A stretch of DNA of 64,000 nucleotides from Rivularia sp. PCC 7116 (GTDB lineage Bacteria > Cyanobacteriota > Cyanobacteriia > Cyanobacteriales > Nostocaceae): NCBI RefSeq assembly GCF_000316665.1, contig NC_019678.1, positions 6,076,001 through 6,140,000 of the forward strand, read 5' to 3'. A program made the position numbers and the translations under genes. Of this stretch, positions 9,317 to 17,737 are shown piece after piece. Numbering within the stretch: position 1 is the stretch's first letter; each line of letters begins with the position of its first letter. Under the pieces are notes generated by a model. It was given only the letters and a program-made list of their open reading frames with translations, made no database searches and was not told the DNA's origin.

Positions 9317-9365
9317 AAGAAAAGCCCCTGGTAATTGGTGAAAGAGTATATCTAACCCAGAGGCT
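9317..9365 (-). terminator. Rho-independent terminator after the imelysin gene
   Basis: On the minus strand AGCCTCTGG (9365-9357) pairs with CCAGGGGCT (9331-9323) with one imperfect pair and is followed by TTTTCTT. It lies about 40 bases beyond the stop codon of the imelysin gene at 9404. Confidence 0.55.
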
Positions 9366-9403
9366 GCAATCAAAACCTAAATATTTATAGATGCGGATAT
9401 AGA

Positions 9404-10291
9404 TTATGCTTCAATAGCCAAACTATCGCGAGCTTTAGTCAAAGCATTAACATAGTTGTATGCAGCGTCAACAATCGCATCTCGCTGTTTAGCATTAACA
9501 GTACTATAAGGTTTAGCAGCAACTTGTCCTTCAGTAAAGAATGGTTCGACACTCTTTAAACAAGCTTGATAAGCAGATTCAACTTCTTGCGCTATACTCG
9601 CGTCTTTCTCTCTTACAAGTGCTGCAAAAGGTGCGTATTGAGAATTAATACCAATCCAATTGTTTTTGAAAATCAACAAACTTTGATCTGACCAAGTCTC
9701 CTCTTCGCTAGAAATTTTCTTGGCTGGTACTTCGGTAGCTACAGCAATCATACCGCCGAAGTGGTCTTTAGCATTGAAATTACTAGGATCGTTCAACTTG
9801 TCAATCAAAGAATTAATACTTGCGATTAAACCTTCGCCATAAGGAACGGCCGCTTTTAGATTACCCTCGCGGTACACTAAAGCTTCAATTCTGTGGAAAC
9901 CCTTAAATGCTTCATCTTGAGCACCCCCATCAAAAGCATAGGGACGAGCATCAATATCGGTATCTTCTTGTTCAAAGTTTCCAGCTAAGACTTCAATTTG
10001 CTCGTAGGGAGGACGAGAATTTACATAAGCTGTTTTCGCAGCTTCAATATCGCCACTTTTTAAAGCTTCAAGCAGCTTTTCTGCTAAAGGCAGTTGCTCT
10101 TGAGCTTCTTTTTGAAAATACTGAATACCAGCTAAAACCTGCTCGCTGTAGTTACTACTATTTGCTGCAACTGTCTGTGCTTCAGGGGTTGTTGCATTAT
10201 TAGCAACGTCTGATGATTGGGCACAGTTAGTCAAGAAGACTAGGCTTAAGGCTGCTAACCCCAATCCCAACAAACGTAAGATAGTTTTCAT
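9404..10291 (-). CDS. Imelysin family (EfeO/EfeM-like) periplasmic lipoprotein
   Basis: The 295-residue protein has a lipoprotein signal with lipobox LTNC (Cys23) and an all-helical imelysin/M75 domain. The diagnostic HxxE motif is present as GFHRIEALVYREG (His133, Glu136). Known relatives (EfeO of EfeUOB, Algp7) bind metal ions in the periplasm and take part in iron uptake. No EfeU permease or EfeB peroxidase is encoded in the window, so this is a stand-alone member. It is monocistronic, with a terminator at 9317-9365 and a candidate iron box 70 bases upstream of the start (10361-10380), which fits iron-dependent control. Confidence 0.88.
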   Translation of the reverse strand: MKTILRLLGLGLAALSLVFLTNCAQSSDVANNATTPEAQTVAANSSNYSEQVLAGIQYFQKEAQEQLPLAEKLLEALKSGDIEAAKTAYVNSRPPYEQIEVLAGNFEQEDTDIDARPYAFDGGAQDEAFKGFHRIEALVYREGNLKAAVPYGEGLIASINSLIDKLNDPSNFNAKDHFGGMIAVATEVPAKKISSEEETWSDQSLLIFKNNWIGINSQYAPFAALVREKDASIAQEVESAYQACLKSVEPFFTEGQVAAKPYSTVNAKQRDAIVDAAYNYVNALTKARDSLAIEA

Positions 10292-10360
10292 TTCTGGTGA
10301 TATTTACTCCTCACAATATTCTTGGTATATTACACTTATTGAAAAATGATATCAAGTATT

Positions 10361-10380
10361 TTGATAAAAGTTTTCAATTA
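10361..10380. promoter_or_regulatory. Candidate iron box upstream of the imelysin gene
   Basis: TTGATAAAAGTTTTCAATTA matches the futA upstream 20-mer at 15 of 20 positions, including the full TTGATAAA start. It lies 70 bases before the ATG on the minus strand, a normal promoter distance. In an AT-rich genome a match of this level could be chance. Confidence 0.35.
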
Positions 10381-10590
10381 TCTCCTGAGAGGCTACATAT
10401 ACCGTCTATGTCTGCATTTATCACCTAATTTTTTTCAACGTTCAAAAGATAATCAAAAATCAAATTGCACGATGATGAATAATTTGATTAATCATAAAGT
10501 GTAAAATAAATGCAAGAATATAAAATGAATATAAAAATATAACTATAAAATACGTTTTATCAATATAGTTAGCCTAAAAAAACGTCATAA

Positions 10591-11097
10591 TTAACTTGCT
10601 GAATCATTATTTACATCTTCAATATAAATGAGACGTTCTAAATCATCAGATTTTATTTTATAAATAGAACCAAAATTCATGATGAAAAGACCTTCATAAG
10701 GAGTAAATTTAATAATATTAATATCCGGTAAGTTATGGATAATATAAACAATATTTCCGAATCTTTTCTCAAATTTATTGACTATACAATCCCATTCCGT
10801 ACTATTCCTGTCTACCGTAGTGGCTTTACAAGAATAGGTTAAACGACGACGGGCAAAAATCTGCTTACTTTTATTTTCATCTTCAATTAGCATTAAGCTG
10901 GCTATAGGATTTGCTTGAAGATTATAAGCATGAATGGAAAGTTTGCTTACAAAAACATAAATATTTTTGGCTTCATCTATAACAAACGGCGCATAACTTA
11001 CATTAGGCATATTATCCGCACTAACTGTTCCTAACACTACTGTTCTAACAGTATTAATTAATAAAGCATATGCTGCTTTTGCTCTTGCTATATTCAT
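10591..11097 (-). CDS. HugZ-like haem-utilisation protein (PPOX split-barrel fold)
   Basis: This 168-residue protein has the flavin-reductase-like split-barrel start (VRTVVLGTVSADNMPNVSYAPFVID). Its C-terminal segment KRFGNIVYIIHNLPDINIIK, followed by FTPYEGLFIMNFGSIYKI, is characteristic of HugZ/HutZ. HugZ family proteins bind haem and help release iron from it; relatives of the same fold use FMN or F420. The iron-gene neighbours support the haem-iron role. The family's usual C-terminal haem-ligating His region is short here (the last 20 residues are acidic and lack His), so haem cleavage is uncertain. It is divergently placed from the YwiC-like gene across 373 bases. Confidence 0.75.
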   Translation of the reverse strand: MNIARAKAAYALLINTVRTVVLGTVSADNMPNVSYAPFVIDEAKNIYVFVSKLSIHAYNLQANPIASLMLIEDENKSKQIFARRRLTYSCKATTVDRNSTEWDCIVNKFEKRFGNIVYIIHNLPDINIIKFTPYEGLFIMNFGSIYKIKSDDLERLIYIEDVNNDSAS

Positions 11098-11470
11098 TCC
11101 TAATATATATATTTACCTATAAAAATAAGAATTTAGTTTACCCCATCTATTGCTAAAACCCCGGCTATCCCCCAAAAGTTACAATCTACGAGCCATTGTA
11201 ACTTTCCCTGAATCTTTATATACTAACTTGCGACTTATTGCAAATTATTTTAAATAATTCTATGTCACTTAGATGTATTGCAACACACAGAACATCAAAA
11301 ATTAACTCAGTCACATAATTTATTGAAAGTTTTTGTCAAATAGTATGATGAAGACTATAATTATAGCTAATGATATTTACAGGTTATTCAAAACAATATT
11401 TATATAACTGCGAAAGCGAGTATCTGTTTTAAGTGATTTTTTACTGGTAGAGTCATTAGGAGTAAGGAAC
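11098..11470. other. Divergent intergenic region, 373 bases, with 11-bp hairpin
   Basis: The spacer between the HugZ-like and YwiC-like genes has a perfect inverted repeat, AAAGTTACAAT (11175-11185) against ATTGTAACTTT (11195-11205), with a nine-base loop. Its position between divergent promoters suits an operator or a leader hairpin. No gene is seen. Confidence 0.5.
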
Positions 11471-12304
11471 GTGAACGAGTTAGTAACAGCATCCAACGGT
11501 TACGAACAAATAACTAAGATTGATTTTCGTAGTTGGATAAAGCCGACTTTTACCCCTGAGCATGGTGTATTGATTGTTTGGTTTGGTTCTTTTCTGATGG
11601 GAGCAGCTTTAGCTCAGACTTGGAACTATTGCACAAATTTAGCATTACTGTGTTCTTTTTTTGCCCTACAAGCAGAGCATCCTCTCGTAGTTCAAATAAA
11701 GCGACGGAGTATCTGGAAACCTAGATACATAATTTGGGCGGGAATTTATGGTGCGATCGCTCTGTTGATAGGGATTTGGCTATGGATTCAGTCCCCAGTT
11801 TTAATATGGGTTTATGGAGTAGTAGCTTTTGTGTTGGCATTCGATGTCATGGCAGTAATTAAACGGAAGCATAAATCAATTCTGAATGAATTAGTCATTT
11901 TTGCGGCTATCTGTTTATCGACTCCTTTAGCTTATGGAGCAACAACAGGAAGTCTTTCTATAGAAGCAATATCAATATGGATATTCAATACTTTATTTTT
12001 TGGTAGCGCTATTTTTACTATCAAGCTACGGCGTAAAAAAACCAGTTCTCTCAAACCTGGTGTTGTCTATCATTTAATAGCGAGCGTAATTGTTGTTGGA
12101 TTATTTTTTCTGGGCTGGTTAAAGTTAGTTACGGCTTTAGCCTTTGCTGTTGTGCTAATTAAATTTGCTGTAGTTATTGGCTTTCACAACTGGTATATCA
12201 AAGCCAAATTTCATTCCGTCGCTTTATTAGAAACTCGTTTCGCTATCTTTTATATTGCAATCGCTGCTATCAGCGTACTTCCGGCTCATTTACCTAATAC
12301 GTGA
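11471..12304 (+). CDS. YwiC-like family integral membrane protein
   Basis: The protein has about eight hydrophobic helices and begins its conserved part with TFTPEHGVLIVWFGSFLMGAA, the hallmark PEHG of the YwiC-like family. The reaction is unknown. The GTG start at 11471 is supported by AGGAG and AAGGA ribosome-site matches just upstream. The next gene, 98 bases downstream on the same strand, encodes a ferric-reductase-like membrane protein, so the two may form an operon at the cytoplasmic membrane concerned with iron reduction or transport; this is inference from context. Length (277) is normal for the family. Confidence 0.8.
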   Translation: MNELVTASNGYEQITKIDFRSWIKPTFTPEHGVLIVWFGSFLMGAALAQTWNYCTNLALLCSFFALQAEHPLVVQIKRRSIWKPRYIIWAGIYGAIALLIGIWLWIQSPVLIWVYGVVAFVLAFDVMAVIKRKHKSILNELVIFAAICLSTPLAYGATTGSLSIEAISIWIFNTLFFGSAIFTIKLRRKKTSSLKPGVVYHLIASVIVVGLFFLGWLKLVTALAFAVVLIKFAVVIGFHNWYIKAKFHSVALLETRFAIFYIAIAAISVLPAHLPNT

Positions 12305-12402
12305 GTATTAATTTATTCTAAATTAGTAAGAGTTTGTTGCAATAAGCACTATCTTTTTGAGGTATAGAGTTGATAGTTTAAAACAAATTCAGAAAACTAA
12401 AT

Positions 12403-12894
12403 ATGGTTGTAAATAATCAGTTAGTAACTGACTACCTTGCTTTAATTGCTTATATTGCAACCCTATTACCTTCTAACTCTATAGCTGTTTTTTCTAGCTG
12501 GAAAAAAGCTGATTGGCGAGTTTTTCTATTGAGAAACCGCAGAAATATCGGTTTAATTTGCTTCGCATTATCAATAATTCACGGAGTCTTAACGCTACGG
12601 GTACGTAATGTTGACATGTTGAATATCAATACCTATGTAAACTACTTCACGGGATTTAGTTGCATTTTGATTTTTACTATCTTGGCGGTGACATCTAATA
12701 ACTGGAGTATCCGCAAGCTGGGTAAGAATTGGAAGAAGTTGCATAGTTTGACTTATGTTGCGCTAATTGTGCTTATCTTGCATTTACTTGTGGTTAACCA
12801 AGGTGAGTGGAATTGGTACACCTGGTGTGCATTTATTGCTTTATCCTCAATGACTTGTATGTGGTTGCTTCGGCTTTTGCGGCGATATCGTTGA
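12403..12894 (+). CDS. Ferric-reductase-like transmembrane domain protein
   Basis: The 163-residue protein has about five membrane helices with histidines placed as in the ferric reductase/MsrQ/YedZ haem-b core: IIHGVL in the second helix and KKLHSLTYVALIVLILHLLVV spanning two potential haem ligands. It has no FAD or NAD(P)H domain, so electrons must come from a partner. Reduction of Fe3+ to Fe2+ at the membrane is the likely role given the surrounding Fe3+ uptake genes. A YedZ-like function in methionine-sulfoxide repair is the alternative, but no msrP is nearby. It follows the YwiC-like gene on the same strand. Confidence 0.8.
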   Translation: MVVNNQLVTDYLALIAYIATLLPSNSIAVFSSWKKADWRVFLLRNRRNIGLICFALSIIHGVLTLRVRNVDMLNINTYVNYFTGFSCILIFTILAVTSNNWSIRKLGKNWKKLHSLTYVALIVLILHLLVVNQGEWNWYTWCAFIALSSMTCMWLLRLLRRYR

Positions 12895-13432
12895 ATAAAA
12901 AATAGGTAGATAAAAGAGAGAAAATTATTGGTTTGTTGCTATCAAGTTAGAAAAATCTGTTTCCAGTTATTAATAAAAGTGCAAGATGTGGACTTAGGGA
13001 CATCCAAAAATTAAATTATCAGATTTCTTCTCCCCCTGCTTCCCCTGCTCCCTCTGCTTCCCCTGCTTCCCCTGCTCACCAAAGCGATTGATTATTTTTT
13101 TTAATTGGAAGTTCCTAATGTGGGTTTACATTGAAATGTACTCGTTATACATTACATAATAGTTGATAAATGTTATCGTTAAGTACGGCTATTAAGTGAA
13201 GCTACAGGGAAATTATATTGAAGTTAATTCTGCTCCGATGGAAACAGCTAAATGCTTTTTTCTGGTGAGAAAACCGCAATGGTGATTATATTAACTTTCT
13301 TTGATGCTTCCATAGTACCAATAACGTTGTTTTTAGCGTTATGATGTACTGCTGGTACATAGATATTATTGATGATGTCTTTATGACTTAACCCGAAACA
13401 GGCAATTGTTTTACTGGAGAAAAAGAGAAAAA
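12895..13432. other. Intergenic, 538 bases, upstream of second futA
   Basis: The region contains a CCCCTGCTTCC-type low-complexity tract (about 13029-13079) and the second copy of the iron-box block at 13149-13182. No gene is visible. Confidence 0.6.
13149..13182. promoter_or_regulatory. Candidate Fur/iron-response box upstream of second futA
   Basis: ACATTACAT (13149-13157), five bases, then TTGATAAATGTTATCGTTAA (13163-13182) is the same block as at 6422-6455. It lies 251 bases before this futA start, compared with 307 at the other copy. Flanking sequence differs, so the match is not simply a recent duplication of the whole region. Confidence 0.5.
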
Positions 13433-14434
13433 ATGCGACAAAAATTTTTATTAGCGGGATTGATTGCTTCTTTAGTCATCAGCGCGGGGTGTGAAGCACT
13501 TAGCAATAATGCTAAAACTCTCGTTGTTTATTCCGGTAGAAACAAGAAGCTAGTTTCTCCATTAATCGAACAAGCCGAAAAAGACTTGAACTTAGATATT
13601 GAAGTGCGTTACGGCAAAACCTCGGAACTAGCGATCGCGCTTTTAGAGGAAGGCGAAAATAGTAAAGCGGACGTATTTTTAGGGCAAGATGCGGGGGCTT
13701 TGGGAGCTTTGGAAGTCAAGCAGCGAACTCAAGCGATTCCGCAAGAAGTACTTGAAGAAGTAGATTCGCGTTTCCGCTCTCCTACAGGTAATTGGATTGG
13801 AGTTTCCGGGCGGGCTCGGGTAGTTGATTATAATACGCAGTTAGTTAAGCAAGAAGAGTTGCCGAAAGACGTTTGGGAATTAACCCAACCAAAATGGCGC
13901 GGAAAAGTAGCTTGGGCACCCACAAATGGCTCGTTTCAGTCATTTGTGACGGGAATGCGAGTTATAGAAGGTGAAGAAAAGACATTGGAATGGCTCAAGG
14001 CGATGAAAGCCAACGATGTCAAAAAATACGGTAACAATGTTTCCATAGTTAAGGCTTTGGGAAGGGGTGAAGTTCATGTGGGATTGGTAAATCATTATTA
14101 CCTACCTCGTTTCACCAAAGACGATCCTAATTTCCCCGTTGCCCATCACTTCACGAATGGGGATGCTGGTGCAATGATTAACGTTGCCGGATTGGCAATA
14201 CTCAAATCAACAGATCAGGCAGAAGATGCTCAAAAGTTTATCAAGTATATGGTAAGCCCAGAAGCCCAAAAATACTTCGCTACCAAAACCAATGAGTATC
14301 CTTTGGCGACAGGAGTCGAAGCCGATAAATCTTTAGTACCTCTAGCCAAACTCAATCCTCCCAATATTGACTTATCCAAACTTGATAGCTTGGAAGAAAC
14401 CCTCAAATTACTCGAAAAAGCAGGAGTGGTTTAA
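13433..14434 (+). CDS. futA: Ferric iron ABC transporter substrate-binding lipoprotein (FutA)
   Basis: The Fe3+-binding component of the Fut transporter is encoded just upstream of the permease gene. The ATG at 13433 gives a clean lipoprotein signal with lipobox SAGC (Cys20); a TTG at 13406 would add nine residues and is rejected. Conserved FutA blocks are LVVYSGRNKKL, VRYGKTSELAIALLEEG, APTNGSFQSFVTGMR and VNHYYLPRF with the iron-ligating Tyr pair. It is the acidic counterpart of the paralogue at 6762-7781, carrying Glu/Asp where that copy has Lys/Arg. futB starts 180 bases downstream and futC further on, so this copy is the likely cognate binding protein, tethered to the membrane. Confidence 0.95.
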   Translation: MRQKFLLAGLIASLVISAGCEALSNNAKTLVVYSGRNKKLVSPLIEQAEKDLNLDIEVRYGKTSELAIALLEEGENSKADVFLGQDAGALGALEVKQRTQAIPQEVLEEVDSRFRSPTGNWIGVSGRARVVDYNTQLVKQEELPKDVWELTQPKWRGKVAWAPTNGSFQSFVTGMRVIEGEEKTLEWLKAMKANDVKKYGNNVSIVKALGRGEVHVGLVNHYYLPRFTKDDPNFPVAHHFTNGDAGAMINVAGLAILKSTDQAEDAQKFIKYMVSPEAQKYFATKTNEYPLATGVEADKSLVPLAKLNPPNIDLSKLDSLEETLKLLEKAGVV

Positions 14435-14508
14435 CTAAGAGCGGGCATGGGGAATAGGGCATTGGGCATAGCTTACAGAGTGATGGGTTAATGTGATGAT
14501 GATTTTTA

Positions 14509-14570
14509 TTTTCTTCCTCCCTCACTCCCTCACTCCCTCACTCCTTCTTCCCCCTCTCCCCCATGCCCCA
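14509..14570. repeat. CT-rich octamer microsatellite
   Basis: CTCCCTCA units repeat in tandem between futA and futB, followed by C-rich sequence. Similar tracts occur in the loops of the hairpin elements at 6594 and 21998. It is a low-complexity spacer. Confidence 0.5.
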
Positions 14571-14614
14571 TGCCCAATTCCCAATTCCCCACATACAAAT
14601 AGGAGTATAAAAAA

Positions 14615-16201
14615 GTGTCAAAGGCGGCTCGTCCCCCGTTATTTCTGACTATCGCGGCAGTGGTGGTAGCAATCGCGATCGCTTTACCGTTGTTTTATCT
14701 GGTGATTCGTGCAACGTATGCTGGTGGTGAGGAGTTGTGGCAATTATTTACCCGCCAGCAAAATCTGATTATTTTATTCAATAGTATTGTTTTGATGGCG
14801 GTGGTAGCATTGCTATCTGCAGTAATTTCTGTTCCTTTGGCATTTTTAACTGTGCGAACGGATTTACCAAAACGACGTTTTTGGTTGATAGCAACCACAT
14901 TACCTTTAGCCGTACCCAGTTATGTTGGCAGTTTTGCGTTGATTGGGGCTTTTGCACCTCGCGGCAGTTTTCTGCAAATTCTACTCGAACCTTTAGGTGT
15001 GGAAGAGTTACCTTCTATTTATGGTTGGTTTGGGGCAATTCTGGCATTAACTTTGTTTACTTATCCTTATATGCTATTAAGTCTGCGTTCGGCACTGCAA
15101 GGGTTAGACCCTTCTTTGGAAGAAGCAGCTCGCAGTATGGGTTACAACAGTAGAGATACTTTTATCAAAGTAGTTTTACCACAGCTTAACCCATCATTGA
15201 TTGCCGGAGGATTATTAGTAGCTTTGTATGCTTTGCGAGATTTTGGTACCCCTTCCCTAATGCAGTTCGATGCTTTTACCCAAGCTATTTTTATTCAATA
15301 TCAAGCCAGCTTTAACCGCGATGCAGCTGCGGCTTTATCTTTGGTATTGGTAACAATAGTAATGTTTATGTTGTGGCTGGAATATCGAATGCGTTCCCGT
15401 GCAGCATACTATACTCGCGGTACATCATCATTTCGTCCGGCAAAGCTAGTTAAATTAGGAGCGTGGAAATTACCAGCTCTGCTGTTTTGCGGATTAATTA
15501 CTTTCTTGGGTGTGGTGCTGCCAGTAATCACCATTATATTTTGGTTAATTCAAGGATTTGTGACTGAATACGAATTTATTGATTTACTGCAACCAACGGT
15601 TAATTCAATTACAGCAGCAGGATTAGCAGCTATTGTTACGACTTTATTTGCTTTACCAATTGCCATACTATCAGTTAGATTTCCTTCTAAAATGATTGCT
15701 GTAATTGAACGTTCAACGTATATTTGTTTTGGCGTTCCGGGAATTGTTGTTGCTCTATCCTTGGTATTTTTTGGTGCTAATTATTTACCGATATTATACC
15801 AAACTTTACCCATGTTGATTTTTGCTTATTTGGTATTATTTCTACAGCAATCAATTGGAACTGTGCGTACTTCTTTACTGCAAGTCAATCCTCAAATAGA
15901 AGAAGCATCGCGTAGTTTAGGTAAATCATCTTGGCAAACTTTAAAACAAGTCACTTTACCTTTAGTTAGTCCGGGTATTTTCAGCGGTACTGTATTAGTC
16001 TTTCTCACAGCAATGAAAGAATTACCCGCTACTATGCTGCTTTCACCAACCGGCTTTGATACTCTTGCCGTCGAAATTTGGAAAGCTACAGAAAACGTTG
16101 ATTTTGCGGATGCCGCAGCAGGTTCATTAATGATATTAATAGTATCTATGGCATCAACTTTTGTTGTTTTATCTCAAGATAAAAGTAATCAAAAAGTATA
16201 A
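14615..16201 (+). CDS. futB: Ferric iron ABC transporter permease FutB
   Basis: The 528-residue permease consists of two fused halves of about six membrane helices each, as in AfuB/FbpB/FutB. Each half carries a cytoplasmic EAA loop that contacts the ATPase: EEAARSMGYNSRDTFIKVVLP near residue 170 and EEASRSLGKSSWQTLKQVTLP near residue 430. It forms the Fe3+ channel in the inner membrane with FutC, fed by FutA. The GTG start at 14615 is supported by AGGAG eight to nine bases upstream. Its order after futA and before futC, all on the plus strand, indicates one functional unit, although 375 bases separate it from futC. Confidence 0.95.
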   Translation: MSKAARPPLFLTIAAVVVAIAIALPLFYLVIRATYAGGEELWQLFTRQQNLIILFNSIVLMAVVALLSAVISVPLAFLTVRTDLPKRRFWLIATTLPLAVPSYVGSFALIGAFAPRGSFLQILLEPLGVEELPSIYGWFGAILALTLFTYPYMLLSLRSALQGLDPSLEEAARSMGYNSRDTFIKVVLPQLNPSLIAGGLLVALYALRDFGTPSLMQFDAFTQAIFIQYQASFNRDAAAALSLVLVTIVMFMLWLEYRMRSRAAYYTRGTSSFRPAKLVKLGAWKLPALLFCGLITFLGVVLPVITIIFWLIQGFVTEYEFIDLLQPTVNSITAAGLAAIVTTLFALPIAILSVRFPSKMIAVIERSTYICFGVPGIVVALSLVFFGANYLPILYQTLPMLIFAYLVLFLQQSIGTVRTSLLQVNPQIEEASRSLGKSSWQTLKQVTLPLVSPGIFSGTVLVFLTAMKELPATMLLSPTGFDTLAVEIWKATENVDFADAAAGSLMILIVSMASTFVVLSQDKSNQKV

Positions 16202-16576
16202 AAATAAATAATCATTTTATAATTAAAAGTTGATTTGAATATTAGTTTTTCAGACAAAATAATTTAAATTATCATTTAATTGTAAGACAATAACGATTGT
16301 AATTAAATGCAAGCAATGAGACTTTGATGCCCATTTTCATGATTTATTGTTAAATTTGAATTGTATTGAAATATATCTATAATCATTCAATTGTGACTAT
16401 AAAAATTAAAACACAACTGTATTATAACTGATTATTTTCTGTACTTAATTACCAATCACCAACTACCAATTACCAATTACCAACTACCAACTACCAATTA
16501 CCAACTACCAATTACCAACTACCAATTACCAACTACCAATTACCAACTACCAATTACCAATTACCAAAAACCGAAA
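16202..16576. other. Intergenic, 375 bases, AT-rich, ending in a heptamer array
   Basis: The first 250 bases are AT-rich without a gene or clear terminator. The last 126 bases are the heptamer array listed separately, which runs up to the futC start. Confidence 0.6.
16451..16562. repeat. Sixteen tandem heptamers ACCAAYT/ACCAATY
   Basis: Sixteen units of seven bases, all ACCAACT or ACCAATT apart from the first (ACCAATC), run without a phase slip from 16451 to 16562. One degenerate unit, ACCAAAA, follows. The array ends 14 bases before the futC ATG and takes the place where a ribosome site would be. It resembles the short tandemly repeated repetitive (STRR) sequences of heterocystous cyanobacteria. 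Confidence 0.85.
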
Positions 16577-17623
16577 ATGCAAAAAGAAATTATTAGTTTA
16601 CGAAATATCACCAAATTTTTTACAGGAAGTGAAAACCCTGCGGTAAATAATGTCTCTTTCTCGTTAAAGCAAGGGGATATACTAGCTTTAGTGGGTCCTT
16701 CGGGTTGCGGTAAGACAACTTTATTGAGAATCATTGGTGGTTTTGAATCTCCGCAACAGGGAGAAGTACTAATTGGAGAAGAAAAAGTTTGTTGCCCTAT
16801 AGCTTGGGTACCACCAGAAAAACGGGATATCGGAATAGTGTTTCAAGATTACGCACTTTTTCCCCATTTAACGGTAAAGGAAAACGTAGCCTTTGGATTA
16901 AAAAATCTAGATAAAAATCAAGTTGAAAAACGGGTTTCGGAAGTATTAAACTTGGTAGGACTGACGAATTTTGCAACTCGTTATCCTTACGAACTTTCTG
17001 GGGGACAACAACAACGAGTAGCTTTAGCTCGTGCTTTAGCACCAAAACCAAAATTAATGCTTTTGGACGAGCCACTGTCTAATCTTGATATTCAAGTTAG
17101 ATTGCAGTTGCGAGAAGAAATTCGAGATATTCTCAAACTTGCTGGCACATCGGCAATTTTTATTACCCACGACCAAGAAGAAGCTTTAGCAATTGCAGAC
17201 GTAGTAGGAGTTATGCGTCAGGGACACTTAGAACAAATAGGCACACCAGAAGAAATTTACAGCCATCCAGCATCCCGATTTGTGGCAGAATTTGTTACTC
17301 AAGCTAATTTTTTACCAGCCCGCCGTCAAGGTAATGATTGGGAAACGGAAATAGGTTGTTTTGAAATTCAAGGGAATCATGGCTGCAATACGGGAGAAAT
17401 AATGATTCGCCAAGAAGATTTTATTATAGAACCAGATAATGAAGCCGAAGTCAAAATTACCAAACGGCGATTTTTAGGAAGAGAATACCGTTATTGTTTA
17501 GAAACTCCTTCCGGTAGAGAAATTCACGCTAGAACAATGGTTGATACAATAATACCCGAAGGAACATTTGTGAAAATATCAATCGCAGATGATGCGGTGA
17601 AAGTGTTTTTGGAGGAAGGGTAA
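16577..17623 (+). CDS. futC: Ferric iron ABC transporter ATP-binding protein FutC
   Basis: This is the ATPase of the Fut Fe3+ importer. Motifs in order are Walker A GPSGCGKTTLL, Q-loop VFQDYALFPHLTV, signature LSGGQQQRVALARALA, Walker B LMLLDEPLSNLD and H-loop FITHDQEEAL. The C-terminal 110 residues form a TOBE-like regulatory domain, as in FbpC. Length (348) is normal. No Shine-Dalgarno sequence is present before the ATG; the heptamer array directly precedes it, so translation may start from an unusual leader. The partner permease FutB is encoded upstream on the same strand. Confidence 0.94.
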   Translation: MQKEIISLRNITKFFTGSENPAVNNVSFSLKQGDILALVGPSGCGKTTLLRIIGGFESPQQGEVLIGEEKVCCPIAWVPPEKRDIGIVFQDYALFPHLTVKENVAFGLKNLDKNQVEKRVSEVLNLVGLTNFATRYPYELSGGQQQRVALARALAPKPKLMLLDEPLSNLDIQVRLQLREEIRDILKLAGTSAIFITHDQEEALAIADVVGVMRQGHLEQIGTPEEIYSHPASRFVAEFVTQANFLPARRQGNDWETEIGCFEIQGNHGCNTGEIMIRQEDFIIEPDNEAEVKITKRRFLGREYRYCLETPSGREIHARTMVDTIIPEGTFVKISIADDAVKVFLEEG

Positions 17624-17737
17624 TTGGTAATTGGTAATGGGGGATGGAGAATTAGAAGGTAGGTTGGGTTGAGGAAAGAAACCCAACATTTTAGCGCGGC
17701 TATCGCAACTACGAACCTTTATCCAACCCAGTAGTCA

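Noticed and set aside
16451-16562. Possible CRISPR or iteron array at the heptamers
   Set aside because: Seven-base units without spacers; a simple tandem repeat.
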